DNA of 64,000 nucleotides, from the NCBI RefSeq assembly GCF_035918395.1, contig NZ_CP142362.1:4439501-4503500 (forward strand), written 5' to 3'. The DNA is from Mycolicibacterium sp. ND9-15 (lineage in GTDB: Bacteria > Actinomycetota > Actinomycetes > Mycobacteriales > Mycobacteriaceae). The notes under the pieces were generated by a model, which had not been told where the DNA came from, made no database searches, and saw only the letters and a list, made by a program, of their open reading frames with translations. The position numbers and the translations under genes are program-made. Position 1 is the stretch's first letter. Every line of letters begins with the position of its first letter. Of the stretch, positions 7,651 to 16,924 are shown piece after piece.

Positions 7651-9306
7651 ATGGCCGAGGTTCGCGTGGGACCCCTGCTTCGCCACGTCGGCAAGACCGA
7701 CGCGACCATCTGGGTCGAGACCGACAAACCGTGCGAGGTCCAGATCCTGGGCCATCGCGCGGATACCTTCGAGGTCGAAGGCCACCACTTCGCGATTGTC
7801 TGCGTGACGGATCTCGATCCGGAGAGCGAGCATCCTTATCGGGTCGACCTCGACGGTCAGAAGGCTTGGCCGCCAAAAGATTACGATTTTCCGGAGCCGA
7901 GGGTACGGCTGATGCCGCGCGACGGCTCGCTACGGTTGCTGTTCGGGTCGTGCCGCGCGTCGGCTCCCCATCACCCGCCCTACACCTACCAACACTGGTG
8001 GCATCCTCGGGGCAAGGGCATCGACGTGCTGCGCGCGTACGGCATGCGGATGCTGCGCCAGCCGTCGGCGCTGTGGCCCGATGCCCTGCTGATGATGGGC
8101 GATCAACTGTACGCAGACCAGGTCAACGACACCATCAAGGACCTCGTCGCCGACCGCGAGGTGCACGCCAACGGCCCGGTCGAGGTGCTCGAGGACTTCG
8201 AGGAGTACTGCATCGGCTACTGGGACGCATGGAGCGATCCGGTCGTGCGGTGGATGCTCTCGACAATCCCGACGTCGATGATGTTCGACGACCACGAGAT
8301 CAACGACAAGTGGAACACCTCGCAGGCCTGGCTCGACGAGAAGCGCGAGACCGATTGGTACCAGACCCGGATCATCGGTGGGCTGATGGCCTACTGGATC
8401 TATCAGCACATTGGCAACATGTCGCCCGACGAACTGGCCAAAGATCAGACCTTCCAGAAGGTCATCGAGACCAGACAGGGCACCGGCCCTATTCGCGAAC
8501 TCGCGCAGCTGGCCGAAAAGGACGACGGGGTCTCGCATTTCAGCATGTGCCGCGACCTCGGCGCGGCACGACTGATCGTCGTCGACGCCCGCACCGGCCG
8601 CCAGCTCGCCCCTGGGCGCCGCCAGATCACCACCGACGAGGAATGGGACTGGATCACCGCCAACGTCGACGGAAGCTACCAGCACCTGCTGTTCGCCAGC
8701 TCGCTGCCGATCCTGCTGCCCTACGGTATGCACCACATCGAAGCCTGGTCGGAGGCCGTCGGTGACGGCGCCTGGGGCCGATGGCTGTCGGGGCTGGGCG
8801 AGAAGGTGCGCATCACCGCGAACCTCGACCACTGGGCATGCTTCCAGGACAGCTATCGGCGCCTGGAAGATCTGGTCATCGACGTGACGAGCGGTAAGCG
8901 GGGCCCGGCGCCCGACTCGATGGTGCTCTTCGGTGGCGACGTGCACCACTGCTGGGTCTCAGAGGTCTCGCTGGAGAACGCTGTGCCCGACGACGCGGTC
9001 AATGCGGGCACGAAGATCTGGCAGGTGGTCTGTTCGGGGCTGCGCAAGGAGACGTCGGCGGTCGAACGAATCATCCTGCGGCTGGGTCACACCGGGTTCG
9101 TCGAGGCCGTCGGCAGAACGCTGGCGAAAACCGCGAAGGTGCCGATGCCGCGGCTTCGATGGCGACCCGTCACCATGCCGCACTTCCGCAATCAGATCGG
9201 GACCCTCGAGATCGCGGGCGGCGAGATGGGCGTGCGCATCGAGAAGGTCACCGGCGGCTGGCGCAAGCCGCAACTCGCCACCGTCATCGAACACAAACTG
9301 CTGTGA
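7651..9306 (+). CDS. PhoD-type alkaline phosphatase/metallophosphoesterase family protein
   Basis: A 551-residue PhoD-family protein (PF09423-like). Metal-binding motifs are visible: MMGDQLYADQ with Asp151, MFDDHEINDKW with Asp213, Asp214 and His215, and FGGDVHHCW at about 427-435. Unlike Bacillus PhoD there is no Tat signal peptide; the chain begins with a short beta-rich domain, so a cytoplasmic phosphodiesterase-like role is more likely than phosphate scavenging. The ATG at 7651 is preferred; another in-frame ATG is at 7636. It is convergent with the SDR gene, and a 45-bp palindrome follows its stop directly. Confidence 0.85.
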   Translation: MAEVRVGPLLRHVGKTDATIWVETDKPCEVQILGHRADTFEVEGHHFAIVCVTDLDPESEHPYRVDLDGQKAWPPKDYDFPEPRVRLMPRDGSLRLLFGSCRASAPHHPPYTYQHWWHPRGKGIDVLRAYGMRMLRQPSALWPDALLMMGDQLYADQVNDTIKDLVADREVHANGPVEVLEDFEEYCIGYWDAWSDPVVRWMLSTIPTSMMFDDHEINDKWNTSQAWLDEKRETDWYQTRIIGGLMAYWIYQHIGNMSPDELAKDQTFQKVIETRQGTGPIRELAQLAEKDDGVSHFSMCRDLGAARLIVVDARTGRQLAPGRRQITTDEEWDWITANVDGSYQHLLFASSLPILLPYGMHHIEAWSEAVGDGAWGRWLSGLGEKVRITANLDHWACFQDSYRRLEDLVIDVTSGKRGPAPDSMVLFGGDVHHCWVSEVSLENAVPDDAVNAGTKIWQVVCSGLRKETSAVERIILRLGHTGFVEAVGRTLAKTAKVPMPRLRWRPVTMPHFRNQIGTLEIAGGEMGVRIEKVTGGWRKPQLATVIEHKLL

Positions 9307-9351
9307 TTTCGGTGCGCTTCCGATCGATCAGCGATTGGTAGCGCGCCGAAA
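9307..9351. repeat. 45-bp palindromic element, copy 1, at a convergent gene end
   Basis: The outer arms TTTCGGTGCGCT and AGCGCGCCGAAA pair with one G-T/C-A variation, and the inner parts (CGATCG, CAGCGATTGG) can extend a hairpin. The element starts directly after the TGA of the phosphatase gene and ends a few bases before the stop of the opposing SDR gene. A near-identical element lies at 33444-33486 between another convergent pair. It could work as a bidirectional terminator although no U-tract is present. Confidence 0.7.
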
Positions 9352-9356
9352 TCCCG

Positions 9357-10097
9357 TTAGCCAGCGCCCTTGCCGTTGTCCACGCGGTACACGGCGCCGT
9401 GGACCGCGGCGGCGTCGTCGCTGGCGAGAAACGCGATCGCCTTGGCGACGTCTATGGTGTCGGAGAACCCGCGCGGCGACGCGATCCGCATGATGAGGTC
9501 CCAGTCGGCGTTGTCGGGCGCGGTGAACTCGGTGGTCTGTGCGGTCGGCATCCCGCCGGGGCAGACGGCGTTCACCCGGATCTTCTCCTTGGTGTACTCG
9601 ACGGCCAGCGCGCGGGTCAGGCCGACGAGACCGTGTTTGGCCGCGCAGTATCCCGCCGAGTACACCTCGCCCTCCACCCCGGCGATCGACGTCACGTTGA
9701 CGATGTTGCCCGCAGTCTCCAGAAGGTGGGGCAGCGCGGCGCGGCACAGATAGAACGGGCCGTTCAGGTTCACGGCGAGGTCGCGGTCCCACTCTTCGTC
9801 GGTCACCGTCGTGGTGTGCCGCATCTGGTGGAAGCCGGCCACGTTCACCAGCACGTCGAGTCGCCCGAACGCCTCGACGCACTCCGCCACCGCGTCGCGG
9901 CACGCCTGCGGCGACGTGACGTCCACCGACACGAAGCGGCCGCCGGGAACCTCGTCGAACACCGACGCCATCCGCTCGGCGTCGCGTGCGATCCCGAACA
10001 CTGTCGCACCGCGTTGCGCGAACAACTGCGCGACCGCGGCGCCGAGTCCCGCCGATGCGCCCGTCACCAATGCGACCTTGCCGCTGAGTCGTGTCAT
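9357..10097 (-). CDS. SDR-family NAD(P)-dependent oxidoreductase
   Basis: A 246-residue classical short-chain dehydrogenase. The cofactor motif TGASAGLG is at 12-19, NVAG at 85-88, and the active site is Asn110, Ser137, Tyr150 and Lys154 (YCAAK). Length and order are normal. Its ATG overlaps the stop of the ABC ATPase gene by four bases, making it the last member of a five-gene coupled unit. It may act on the imported substrate, but the substrate is unknown. Asp60 in the VDV position and the Arg/Ala pattern after strand 2 (ARDAERM) do not decide between NAD and NADP. Confidence 0.9.
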   Translation of the reverse strand: MTRLSGKVALVTGASAGLGAAVAQLFAQRGATVFGIARDAERMASVFDEVPGGRFVSVDVTSPQACRDAVAECVEAFGRLDVLVNVAGFHQMRHTTTVTDEEWDRDLAVNLNGPFYLCRAALPHLLETAGNIVNVTSIAGVEGEVYSAGYCAAKHGLVGLTRALAVEYTKEKIRVNAVCPGGMPTAQTTEFTAPDNADWDLIMRIASPRGFSDTIDVAKAIAFLASDDAAAVHGAVYRVDNGKGAG

Positions 10098-11722
10098 CGC
10101 TCGACTTTCTCACGCGCTGACCGGGGCCGCTCCGGTGGCACGGCCGCCAACAGGGCGCGGGTGTACTCGTCGCGCGGCGAGGCGAACAGATCGGCGGCGC
10201 GGCGGTACTCGACCGCCGCACCCTCGCGCATCACCAGCACGTCATGGCTGACCTGCTGCACGATCGCGAGGTCGTGCGCGATGAACAGGAAAGTCAGCCC
10301 GAGGTCATGCTGCAGGTCGGCGAACAGGTCGAGCACCCGGGCCTGCACCGAAACATCCAGCGCCGCGGTGGCTTCGTCGAGGATCATCAGCTCGGGTTCG
10401 CCGGCGAGAGCGCGGGCGATGCTCACCCGCTGGCGTTCGCCGCCGGACAATTCGTGCGGATACCGCGACGCGAACGACGTTGGGAGGCCGACCATTTCGA
10501 GCAGCTCGCCGACCCTGGCCGCGCGAGCGCGTCGGCCTTTCGCCAGTCGGTGCACGATCAGCGGTTCGCCGATCGCCGCGCCGACGCGGGCACGCGGGTT
10601 CACCGAGGAGTACGGGTCCTGGAACACCAGGCCGATCCGCCTGCGCAGCGCCTTCTCGGCCGTTCCGCGCACACCGAACACATCGGCATCACCGAGCGTC
10701 GCGGTGCCGGCGCCGGGCCGCAGCAGTCCCGTGAGCGCGGCCGCCACGGTGGACTTACCGGACCCGGACTCCCCGACGAGACCCAGTGTGGTGCCCCGCC
10801 GGATCTGGAACGACAGATCCGTGACGGCGTGCACGGTCGACTTGCCGGCCGGCGTGCTGACGTCGAACCGTACGTCGAGACCGTCGACGTCCAGCAGCAC
10901 CGGTGCGTCGGGCACCGAGGGCGGCCCGGACCGCCCGATCAAGGGGCGAGCGGCGAGCAACTCCCGCGTGTAGTCGTGCCGAGGCCGGTCGAAAACGTCG
11001 TTGACCGGGGCCTGCTCGACGGCTTCGCCGCTGCGCAGCACCGTGACGTCCTCGGCGACCTGACCGATCACTCCGAGGTCATGACTGATCCACACCACCG
11101 CGGTGCCGAAGTCGCGCTGCAGTTCGGCCACGAGCTCGACGATCTGGGCCTGGGTGGTCACATCGAGCGCGGTCGTCGGCTCGTCGGCGATCAGCAGTGC
11201 CGGGTCGCACGCCATCGCGATCGCGATCATCACCCGCTGCTTCTGGCCGCCCGAGAGCTGGTGCGGATAAACGCGCAATCGCGACTCCGGATCTGGAAGG
11301 CCCACAGCCTCCAACAGTTCGACGGCGCGGCCGCGCGCCTGCCGCCGGGTCATGCGGCGGTGCGCCTCGAGCGATTCGGTGATCTGCCGCTCGAGCGTCA
11401 ACAGCGGGTTCAGAGAGGTGCCCGGATCCTGGAACACGAAACCGATCTGACCGCCGTGCACGCTGCGCAGTACCCGTGCCGATGCGCCGACCAGTTGGGT
11501 CCGGCCAGATTCGGTTGTCAGCGTGCTGGTTCCGGAGACCGTCGCCCCAGGGGCGTCGAGCAGGCCCGTCGCAGCGAGTACGGTCATCGACTTGCCCGAG
11601 CCGGATTCGCCGACGATGCCCAGTGTCTGTTCTCGGTGCACGTCGAACGAGATCCCGTGCACGATCTCGCGCCGGCCGATACCGACCCGCAGGTCGCGCA
11701 CGCTCAACACGGGTTCGGTCAC
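10094..11722 (-). CDS. ABC transporter ATP-binding protein with two ATPase domains (Opp/Dpp family)
   Basis: A 542-residue fusion of two DppD/DppF-like ATPases. Each half has a Walker A GESGSGKS, an ABC signature (LSGGQKQR in the first half, LSGGERQR in the second) and a Walker B with [12 protein letters not shown] or [12 protein letters not shown]. It powers an importer of oligopeptides, dipeptides, nickel chelates or similar small molecules. Two-in-one ATPases are common for this family in actinobacteria. It overlaps the permease gene upstream and the SDR downstream by four bases each. Confidence 0.93.
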   Translation of the reverse strand: MTEPVLSVRDLRVGIGRREIVHGISFDVHREQTLGIVGESGSGKSMTVLAATGLLDAPGATVSGTSTLTTESGRTQLVGASARVLRSVHGGQIGFVFQDPGTSLNPLLTLERQITESLEAHRRMTRRQARGRAVELLEAVGLPDPESRLRVYPHQLSGGQKQRVMIAIAMACDPALLIADEPTTALDVTTQAQIVELVAELQRDFGTAVVWISHDLGVIGQVAEDVTVLRSGEAVEQAPVNDVFDRPRHDYTRELLAARPLIGRSGPPSVPDAPVLLDVDGLDVRFDVSTPAGKSTVHAVTDLSFQIRRGTTLGLVGESGSGKSTVAAALTGLLRPGAGTATLGDADVFGVRGTAEKALRRRIGLVFQDPYSSVNPRARVGAAIGEPLIVHRLAKGRRARAARVGELLEMVGLPTSFASRYPHELSGGERQRVSIARALAGEPELMILDEATAALDVSVQARVLDLFADLQHDLGLTFLFIAHDLAIVQQVSHDVLVMREGAAVEYRRAADLFASPRDEYTRALLAAVPPERPRSAREKVER

Positions 11723-12588
11723 CGCTCTCGCCGGGCCTCGATCATGGTGCGCTGCCTGGGATCGAGCACATCGCGCATACCGTCACCCAGCAGGTTGAAA
11801 GCCAGGACGGCGACGCAGATCGCGGCGCCGGGGAACACCGCCATCCACCACGCCATCGTCACGAAGCCCTGCGAATCGAAGATCATCCGCCCCAACGACG
11901 GCTGCGGCGGCTGAATGCCCAACCCGAGGAACGACAACGCCGCCTCCGACAGGATCGCGAACGCCAGCGAAAGCGACGTCTGCACGACCAGCGGTCCGGC
12001 GATGTTCGGCAGGATGTGCCGGCCGAGAATGTAGAGGTGCCCGGTGCCGATGCTCCGCGACACCGACACGAACGGTTCGACGCGCACGCTCATGGTGCTG
12101 GCCCGCGCCACCCGGGCGAAGACCGGCGTGTACACGATGCCGATCGCCAGGATCGTCGTCGTCACACCGGGACCCAGGATCGCCACCACGGCAAGCGCGA
12201 GCAGCAGCACCGGGAACGCGAACATCACGTCGACCGCGCGCATGAAAACGGTGTCGAGCCAACCGCCGCGGTAACCGGAGACCACGCCGACCGTCACGCC
12301 GACCACCACCGCGAACGCCACGCTGATCACGGCGACACGCATGGACGCCTGCGTCGCCACCAGCACCCGGGAGAACACGTCACGACCCAGCTCGTCGGTG
12401 CCGAGCCAGTGCGCACCGTTCGGCGGCCGCAGCGCGTTCGGCACGTCGACGTCGTTGATGCCGTACGGTGCAATCCAATTCGCGGTGACGGCGACGAAGG
12501 CGACCGCGACCAGCAGGGCCGCGCTCACCACCGTCACCGGGTTGCCCGTCAGCAGCCGCAGCGACGACGTCCTGGCAGGCGCCCTCAC
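11719..12588 (-). CDS. ABC transporter permease, DppC/OppC type
   Basis: A 289-residue inner-membrane permease with an N-terminal helix, a periplasmic loop containing HWLGTDELGRDVFSRV, which is characteristic of the DppC/OppC group, and further helices. The EAA loop contacting the ATPase is near EAALSFLGLGIQPPQP. The start overlaps the DppB-like stop by four bases and its end overlaps the ATPase start by four. Confidence 0.92.
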   Translation of the reverse strand: MRAPARTSSLRLLTGNPVTVVSAALLVAVAFVAVTANWIAPYGINDVDVPNALRPPNGAHWLGTDELGRDVFSRVLVATQASMRVAVISVAFAVVVGVTVGVVSGYRGGWLDTVFMRAVDVMFAFPVLLLALAVVAILGPGVTTTILAIGIVYTPVFARVARASTMSVRVEPFVSVSRSIGTGHLYILGRHILPNIAGPLVVQTSLSLAFAILSEAALSFLGLGIQPPQPSLGRMIFDSQGFVTMAWWMAVFPGAAICVAVLAFNLLGDGMRDVLDPRQRTMIEARRER

Positions 12589-13553
12589 GACAACCGGATC
12601 CTCGGGTCGACGACCGCGTACAGCACGTCCACGATCAGGTTGACCAACAGGAACAGCGCCGCGATCAGCAGCACCGTGCCCTGGATGACCGGGTAATCGC
12701 GCGCGGCGACCGCGTTGTAGACGAGTCGACCCAGTCCGGGCCAGGCGAACACCACCTCGACGACGATCACGCCGGACAGGATCGTGGCGAGCTGGATACC
12801 GGTGATGGTCAGTATGGGGATCAGCGCGTTGCGCACGGTGTGACGCAATGTGACCACCCGGGGCGCAAGCCCTTTCGATCGCGCGGTGCGAACGTATCCC
12901 ATCGTGGCGACCTCGAGCACCGCCGAGCGGACATAGCGCGTCAAGATCGCCCCCGCCACCAGGCCGACAGTCAGGGCCGGAAGCACGAGGTGGCGTAGCC
13001 AGCCAGCCGGGTCGTCGAGCAGCGGGCGGTATCCCGACGTGGGCAGCCAGCGCAGCGTCGAGGCGAACAGCGCGATGAGCAGGATGCCCATCCAGAAATC
13101 CGGGATCGAGACGCCGAACTGGCTAACCACCCGCACGATCGCATCGCTGCGCCTGCCCTCGCGCAAGGCGGCCCAGATCCCGGCGGGGACGGCGATCAGC
13201 AGCGCGATCACGATGCCGGCCGACGCCAGCGACACCGTCGCGGGCAGTCGCTCGAGCAGGACCGCCGTCACCGGGTCACCGTTGCGGAAGCTGACCCCGA
13301 GATCGCCGGTCAGCGCCGAACCGAGGTAGGCGAAGAACTGCTCGACGATCGGCTTGTCCAGGCCGCTGGCCGACCGCAGCGCGTCGTACGCCTGTGGGGT
13401 GTAGCGCGTGCCGAGCGCGATGCGCACCGGATCGCCGGGCACCAGATGCACCAGCGCGAAGCTCACGATCAGCACCCCGAGAAGCACCACCGCCGAGTAC
13501 ACCAACCGGCGTGCCAGGAAGCGTGCGGTCGGATGAGCGAGCAAGCCCGTCAA
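12585..13553 (-). CDS. ABC transporter permease, DppB/OppB type
   Basis: A 322-residue permease. The N-terminal RFLARRLVYSAVVLLGVLI helix and LVHLVPGDPVRIALG are typical of DppB/OppB, and EVVFAWPGLGRLVYNAV is the conserved C-terminal segment. I place the start at a TTG (13553-13551) because its TTGA overlaps the TGA of the binding-protein gene and the resulting length fits the family. The longer frame running up to 13865 reads Arg/Pro-rich shadow sequence of the binding protein. Confidence 0.85.
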   Translation of the reverse strand: MTGLLAHPTARFLARRLVYSAVVLLGVLIVSFALVHLVPGDPVRIALGTRYTPQAYDALRSASGLDKPIVEQFFAYLGSALTGDLGVSFRNGDPVTAVLLERLPATVSLASAGIVIALLIAVPAGIWAALREGRRSDAIVRVVSQFGVSIPDFWMGILLIALFASTLRWLPTSGYRPLLDDPAGWLRHLVLPALTVGLVAGAILTRYVRSAVLEVATMGYVRTARSKGLAPRVVTLRHTVRNALIPILTITGIQLATILSGVIVVEVVFAWPGLGRLVYNAVAARDYPVIQGTVLLIAALFLLVNLIVDVLYAVVDPRIRLS

Positions 13554-15073
13554 GGGGTTTCGTCCCCGGTGAGGCTGGCGGTGCGGAACCGCACGGCGCC
13601 GTCGCGGCGGGCTGTGTAACCGGACAGGTTGGTCACCCAAGCCTGGATCACCGACGGGTTGTACAGATAGATGTAGCTCACCTCGTCGGCGATGATCGTC
13701 GCGGCGCGGCGGTAATCCTCGAAACGCGCATGGCGGTCCGTCTCGACTCGTCCCGCGTCGAGCAGCCGGTCCACTTCGGGGTTGGAGAACCTCTGGGCGT
13801 TGCTGTTTCCGTCGGTGTGGTGCTGGGCGTAGTAGAAGTCGTCCGGGTCGATGTTGCCGAGCCACCCCATCATCAGCATGTCGAAGTTGCCGGAGTTCTG
13901 CTCGTCGAGCCAGGTGGCGAAGTCGACGGTGCGGATGTGAACCGTGATGCCCAGTGCCGCAAGGTTATCGGCGAGCACCTGGGCGGTGGTCACGGTTTCG
14001 GGGTACTCGCTGGTGACCAGCATGTCGAGGTCGACGTCACCGACCCCAGCCTCGTCGAGGAGCCGGTTGGCGGTGTCGGGGTCGTGGCGGTACCGGTCGT
14101 AGTCGGTGTACCACGGGTTGCCCTCGGGTATGGCGAGTTGGTTCGCGGCCGCTGTGCCGTAGCTGGTGGCGGCAACGATCGCGTCGCGGTCGATGCCGTA
14201 GGCGACCGCTTGGCGCGCGCGGACGTCGTCCCACGGTTCGTGGGCCTCGTTGAGCGCCAGATACCAGTAGTCGTTGCTCGTGGTCACCGCCAGGTGCAGC
14301 GAGTCGTCGTCGCGCAGCTGCGCAACCCGTTGGGTCGGGACGGAGTCGGTCCAATCGATTTCGCCGGCCTGCAACGCCGACAGCGCGGTCGACGGTTCGG
14401 AGATGAAGCGAAACGTCACACCCGGCAGCTTGGGGGCGCCGCCCCAGTACGACGGGTTCGCCGTCAACGTGATCGAGTCGCCGCCTTTCTGAGACTGGAA
14501 CGCGAACGGGCCCGTGCCGACCGGGTGCCTGGCGATCTGACCGGATTCGACGTTGTGGCGCGCCACGATCGCCATACCCTTGAACCCGCCGATGTTGGTC
14601 AACAGGTTCGGCGTCGGCTGCTCGACCCGGATCGCGACGGTCAGCGGGTCGACGGCGCGCACGTCGGTGACGGCGCTGAACTTGTCGACGTTGGCCAATC
14701 GCTCGTCGATGATGCGTCGATAGGAGAACACGACGTCATCGGCGGTCAACGGGCTGCCGTCGTGAAACGTCACCCCCGGTCGGAGCCGAAACGTCCACAA
14801 CAGCTGATCGGCGCTCACCTCCCAGGACTCGGCGAGCGCGGGGCGCATCTCGAGGTCGGCGTCGGGTTCGACGAGTGTGTCGAAGACGTTCTCGAGCACC
14901 TCGAACGAGAAATAGGCACTGGTCTTGTGGGGGTCCAGTTGGTCGGGCTCGCCGGCGATCGCGGCGATCAAGTTGTTCGATGCGTCACCGAGGTCGACCC
15001 GCTGCCCGGTCGAACAGGCGGTCAGCGCAATGAGGACTGCGGTGACGGCGACCCACCCAACCAGTCGCTTCAT
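13550..15073 (-). CDS. ABC transporter substrate-binding lipoprotein, family 5 (DppA/OppA type)
   Basis: A 507-residue solute-binding lipoprotein with the lipobox LTAC and Cys20. It carries family signatures such as LAESWEVS, FRLRPGVTFHDGSPLTADDVVFS and VAYGIDRDAI. It captures a peptide or similar ligand outside the membrane for the permease pair downstream. First gene of a unit of five minus-strand genes with every junction overlapping. The 140 bp between its ATG and the divergent plus-strand gene at 15214 should hold the promoter; no operator is obvious. Confidence 0.92.
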   Translation of the reverse strand: MKRLVGWVAVTAVLIALTACSTGQRVDLGDASNNLIAAIAGEPDQLDPHKTSAYFSFEVLENVFDTLVEPDADLEMRPALAESWEVSADQLLWTFRLRPGVTFHDGSPLTADDVVFSYRRIIDERLANVDKFSAVTDVRAVDPLTVAIRVEQPTPNLLTNIGGFKGMAIVARHNVESGQIARHPVGTGPFAFQSQKGGDSITLTANPSYWGGAPKLPGVTFRFISEPSTALSALQAGEIDWTDSVPTQRVAQLRDDDSLHLAVTTSNDYWYLALNEAHEPWDDVRARQAVAYGIDRDAIVAATSYGTAAANQLAIPEGNPWYTDYDRYRHDPDTANRLLDEAGVGDVDLDMLVTSEYPETVTTAQVLADNLAALGITVHIRTVDFATWLDEQNSGNFDMLMMGWLGNIDPDDFYYAQHHTDGNSNAQRFSNPEVDRLLDAGRVETDRHARFEDYRRAATIIADEVSYIYLYNPSVIQAWVTNLSGYTARRDGAVRFRTASLTGDETP

Positions 15074-15213
15074 GCCCTCATCCCGCCGCTCGTGTGCATC
15101 GTCTCTACCCGTCGGTCGCGGCCACCGAAATTCGGAGCCGAGTAAACCCGTGACGATGCCAGGTGCACACTGAGATACTCGAGACCACCGTAGACGGCTG
15201 GAAGGGCACGAGG

Positions 15214-15759
15214 TTGAGGAAGACGATCACGCGGGTGCTCACCGCCGCCATCATGCTCGCCGCGGCCGCACTCGCCGGTGCGGCCACCGCGGCCGGCCAG
15301 GGCGACGTCAAGTCCCCGGACACCCCGGAAGGCGTCTACACCGTCAAGATCGCCGGGCAGGCCGAGACCACCTGGGAGATCTACCCGATCTGCGTGCCGA
15401 CCGTAGGCGACCTGCGCGAGCCGCTGATCCTTCCCGTCGGGTGCCGGTTGAAGGTCACCCCGGCGGGCCGCGGTGGCGCCGAAGCCAACCTGGTCGGCGG
15501 CGAGTGGACCTTCCAGGCGAACACCTTCGACTCGATCCGCAACTGCCCGGACGGCAGCACCGCGCTTCAGAAAGAGATCTATTCGTTCAACGGGAGCACG
15601 CTCGTCGGTAACGCCAAGATCATCCACGGTGAGGTGTGCGGCGAGCAGCCCGGCATGGTCAACCTTCCGCTGACGCTGACGTTCAAGGAGCCGCTGTCGA
15701 TCCCCGTCACGCCGTACCCGCTGATCTGCGAGCCCGGCGGTCTGCGGCGCTGCTTCTGA
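15214..15759 (+). CDS. Exported mycobacterial protein of unknown function
   Basis: A 181-residue protein starting from a TTG at 15214 that is preceded by GGAAGGG and gives a compact signal peptide (RKTITRVLTAAIM, then an Ala-rich core ending near ATAAG). An in-frame ATG at 15163 would add 17 residues but lacks a ribosome site and spoils the signal peptide. The mature part has four or more cysteines (PICVPT, GCRLKV, RNCPDG, GEVCGE, LICEPG, RRCF) and is predicted beta-rich. It ends directly at the GTG of the DUF4185 gene (TGA then GTG), so translation is probably coupled. I do not recognise a named family. Confidence 0.75.
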   Translation: MRKTITRVLTAAIMLAAAALAGAATAAGQGDVKSPDTPEGVYTVKIAGQAETTWEIYPICVPTVGDLREPLILPVGCRLKVTPAGRGGAEANLVGGEWTFQANTFDSIRNCPDGSTALQKEIYSFNGSTLVGNAKIIHGEVCGEQPGMVNLPLTLTFKEPLSIPVTPYPLICEPGGLRRCF

Positions 15760-16860
15760 GTGACTGACGGTCCCTTGAGCGGCCGGGTCCGCTTGCCGCT
15801 GCGGGGCGGCAAGGCCGCCGACCTGACCGGTCCCGGCCGAACCGACCGTTGGGGCGTCACCTGCACCGATCTCGGCGCCTCGGTGATCGCGCCGAACGGC
15901 AAGCTGGTGTCGGTGTTCGGCGACACCTTCTCGGGCCGCAAGGTGGGCGAGGGCGATTGGCGCTCACCTGTCTTGCTGATCGGTACCGGTGACGCCGACC
16001 ACGAGATCGTCTACGAACGCGCCGGCGGTGACGACCCCGACTACGCGCGTCAGCTGTGGCCCTACGAGCATGACGACGTGGGCACCGGGTGGCGCCGCGG
16101 CGGCATCAGCACCGTGATCCCGTCGGACCTGCTGACCGTCGGCGATTCGATGTACCTGCACGCCATCGTCAACCGGGGCTTCGGCACCGTCGTCTGGACC
16201 GAGATCTGGCGCTCGCGTGACAGTGGTGTCAGTTGGACGCACCTGGGCAGGAGGGCGAAGTTCGCCGCCCACCTGCACAGGGGTCACGCGCAGTGCTGGG
16301 CGTGGGATTACAGTCCCGAGGACGACTGGGTGTACGTGGCGGCCACCGGCTTTCAGCGCGACAAGGGCATCATCCTGATGCGGGTCCGCCCCGAACACAT
16401 CGGAAACCGGACCCGTTACCTCAGTTGGGGTTTCAAGAGTGGACGGTGGTCGTGGGGTACCTCTGCGACACCCATCACCCCAGCCGGCGAGCGATGGGGC
16501 GAGCTTGCGTTCCGTCGCATCGGGCCCGGCAAGTGGGTGCTCGGCGGGTTCCTCGCGTCGAGGTACGCGCTGGGCTATCGGGTGGTGGCCTCACCCGTTG
16601 CGAACATGCACACCACACCGATCCAGACACCGATCGTCGGATCGGCATGGAATGCAGAGGATCATGGGGACAGCCGGGTTGCTCAACTGTACGGCGGCTA
16701 CCTGCTGCCCGGGTCGCGCTTCGACATCGCCGGAGGTGTCGGGCTGGTGGTGTCGCAATGGAATACGGCCACCGGGTGGCCCTACCGCGCAATGCAATTC
16801 AAGTCGGCGCTCAAAGACAGCACCAAGACGGTGCCGCCGCCGGATCCGGTCAACCTGTAG
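15760..16860 (+). CDS. DUF4185 protein, candidate endo-D-arabinanase
   Basis: A 366-residue protein matching DUF4185: a five-bladed-propeller-like sequence with FGDTFSG near the start, RRGGISTVIPSD, WRSRDSGVSW and HAQCWAWDY. Some DUF4185 proteins have been shown to be endo-D-arabinanases (CAZy GH183), which cut the arabinan of mycobacterial arabinogalactan and lipoarabinomannan. No signal peptide is visible, which is unexpected for a wall-degrading enzyme; export may depend on the upstream secreted protein, or the role may be intracellular. The GTG start directly abuts the TGA of the preceding gene. Confidence 0.75.
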   Translation: MTDGPLSGRVRLPLRGGKAADLTGPGRTDRWGVTCTDLGASVIAPNGKLVSVFGDTFSGRKVGEGDWRSPVLLIGTGDADHEIVYERAGGDDPDYARQLWPYEHDDVGTGWRRGGISTVIPSDLLTVGDSMYLHAIVNRGFGTVVWTEIWRSRDSGVSWTHLGRRAKFAAHLHRGHAQCWAWDYSPEDDWVYVAATGFQRDKGIILMRVRPEHIGNRTRYLSWGFKSGRWSWGTSATPITPAGERWGELAFRRIGPGKWVLGGFLASRYALGYRVVASPVANMHTTPIQTPIVGSAWNAEDHGDSRVAQLYGGYLLPGSRFDIAGGVGLVVSQWNTATGWPYRAMQFKSALKDSTKTVPPPDPVNL

Positions 16861-16924
16861 CTTCCGATCCGCAGCCACCGCGAGCGCCCCTAAGGTGGAG
16901 GCCGGATCGAGTGGAAGGCGGGCT

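Noticed and set aside
5780-7876. Long minus-strand frame opposite the proline-rich gene
   Set aside because: Composition is Arg/Gly-dominated shadow sequence; no family match and the plus strand is clearly coding.
13553-13865. N-terminal extension of the DppB-like permease
   Set aside because: The extension is Arg/Pro-rich shadow of the binding-protein gene; family length fits the TTG start at 13553.
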